This document shows positions 24,247 through 25,065 of a DNA stretch of 25,065 bases, in pieces. Each line of letters starts with the position of its first letter. Position 1 is the first letter of the stretch. Origin of the DNA: a virus. Under the pieces are notes generated by a model. It ran no database searches, was not told where the DNA came from, and saw only the letters and a list, made by a program, of their open reading frames with translations. The stretch lies in IMG/VR virus record IMGVR_UViG_3300035670_001173, positions 1 to 25,065 of that record; one strand, written 5' to 3'. Both the position numbers and the translations under genes were made by a program.

Positions 24247-25065
24247 TGGCAAAAGAAATGCAAGTTTTTGATGGCTCTAATTGGAGGCTAGTAAACCAGC
24301 CATCAGTTTTTGATGGGGCAAACTGGCGAGATGTAGATGTTGCCTGGACTTATGAGCCTGCTGCACTTACTATGACTGGCTGGACGGTATTTTTTGGAAC
24401 ATTAACCCCAACAGTATCAATAACAAGCGCCTCTGCTACAGAAAACTCTATAACATTAAACTGGGATTCAGAATATCAGGAGTATATTAATATTTTATAT
24501 ACATTGTCTGGAGGATCTCAGCAACAGACGGGTTTGATTTACACACAAGCAAAGTCCTATACTATTACTGGATTATCCACAGGAACATATTCTATTATTC
24601 TTAGAGTATATTCAGAAACAAATACTCTCGTATCAGATACAACAACAGTAACAGTTCCTCTTATTCCTACAGTTTCTAACTTTAATCTAGTTTCTAAAAC
24701 ATTTAATTCAGCCACACTATCTTGGCAATCAACAAATCAATCTACCTATAGAATAATTCTGTACTACCCTTTTGGAGATGGAACTGGACAAATAAATACT
24801 GGAGAAATATCTAGCGCTTCTGCTAGATCTCATAGTTTTTCAAATTTAGAGCCCAGTACGGAATATACTCCACAAATTATAATAAAATCTTCTACTGGAA
24901 ATACAGCATCTCTTACAGGAACCCCATTTACAACAGACCCCCCGCCAGCGCCAGTAAATACTGTTCTTCCATCAATATCTGGATCTAGGGCGATTGGTGA
25001 ATTTAGGTCGGTTACTAATGGATCTTGGTCGGGAACAGGAACTTTATATTATAGATATCAATGGG
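24246..25065 (+). CDS. Fibronectin III / Ig-like repeat tail protein (3' truncated by window edge)
   Basis: The frame is open from the ATG at 24246, which overlaps the previous stop (TAATG) and has GAGGT seven bases upstream, to the last base, giving 273 residues so far. The N-end carries two 14-residue-spaced copies of VFDGxNWRxV (residues 7-16 and 21-30). Residues ~55-142 and ~143-235 look like fibronectin type III domains (SATENSITLNWDS, SKTFNSATLSWQS, then LSTGTYSIILRVYS and LEPSTEYTPQIII). At ~245-273 an Ig-like domain begins with LPSISGSRAIGEF and GSWSGTGTLYYRYQW, a pattern frequent in actinobacterial surface proteins. Such repeats are common as adhesive modules on siphophage tails. Confidence 0.75.
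   Translation, partial: MAKEMQVFDGSNWRLVNQPSVFDGANWRDVDVAWTYEPAALTMTGWTVFFGTLTPTVSITSASATENSITLNWDSEYQEYINILYTLSGGSQQQTGLIYTQAKSYTITGLSTGTYSIILRVYSETNTLVSDTTTVTVPLIPTVSNFNLVSKTFNSATLSWQSTNQSTYRIILYYPFGDGTGQINTGEISSASARSHSFSNLEPSTEYTPQIIIKSSTGNTASLTGTPFTTDPPPAPVNTVLPSISGSRAIGEFRSVTNGSWSGTGTLYYRYQW

Overview
The window is 25 kb of a tailed-phage (or prophage) structural region. It reads entirely on the + strand and starts inside the major capsid protein gene. The gene order is that of a long, non-contractile (siphovirus-type) tail: capsid, head-tail connector, head closure, neck protein, tail terminator, tail tube, two chaperone frames joined by a -1 frameshift, a giant tape measure protein, a distal tail protein, a large tail-tip hub, then appendage or fibre proteins. 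No sheath gene lies between terminator and tube. No tRNA, CRISPR array, insertion sequence, integrase, terminase or lysis gene is visible, and no gene-free stretch exceeds 300 bases. The host cannot be fixed from the sequence. A bacterial Ig-like motif in the last protein (GSWSGTGTLYYRYQW), of a kind common in actinobacterial proteins and phages, together with AT-rich composition, fits a phage of a low-GC (perhaps freshwater) actinobacterium. This is inference only.

Layout. 1-586 is the end of the capsid gene, closed by a strong hairpin terminator and followed by an AT-rich promoter candidate. 686-3232 holds four tightly packed connector, neck and terminator genes. 3301-4068 is the tail tube gene, with a hairpin leader, a full-length Shine-Dalgarno and its own terminator. 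A promoter candidate at 4130 then opens the tail assembly block. 4162-4841 encodes the G and G-T chaperones, with a textbook C CCA AAC slippery heptamer at 4452. 4834-14886 is one 3350-residue tape measure protein. From 14886 to the end, every gene overlaps or touches the next, often as TAGTG or TAATG.

The most notable object is the C-terminal third of the tape measure protein. Two near-identical copies of a glycine-rich SDxIPAxLSNGEYV module (residues 2140-2192 and 3209-3255) bracket about 1000 residues. This bracketed segment contains, in order, a hydrophobic stretch resembling the pre-toxin segment of polymorphic toxins, a domain with the full residue pattern of an atypical (HipA / PI3-4-kinase-like) kinase, a zinc amidase and an NlpC/P60 peptidase. 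The two hydrolases fit wall penetration. A kinase-like domain carried by the tape measure would be a candidate virion-delivered effector, and I know of no described precedent.

The parts work together as one assembly line. The capsid and connector set form the head and neck. The chaperones coat the tape measure while tube subunits polymerise around it. The distal tail protein, hub and appendage proteins form the tip that binds the host. The tape measure tail end is then released into the envelope at infection.
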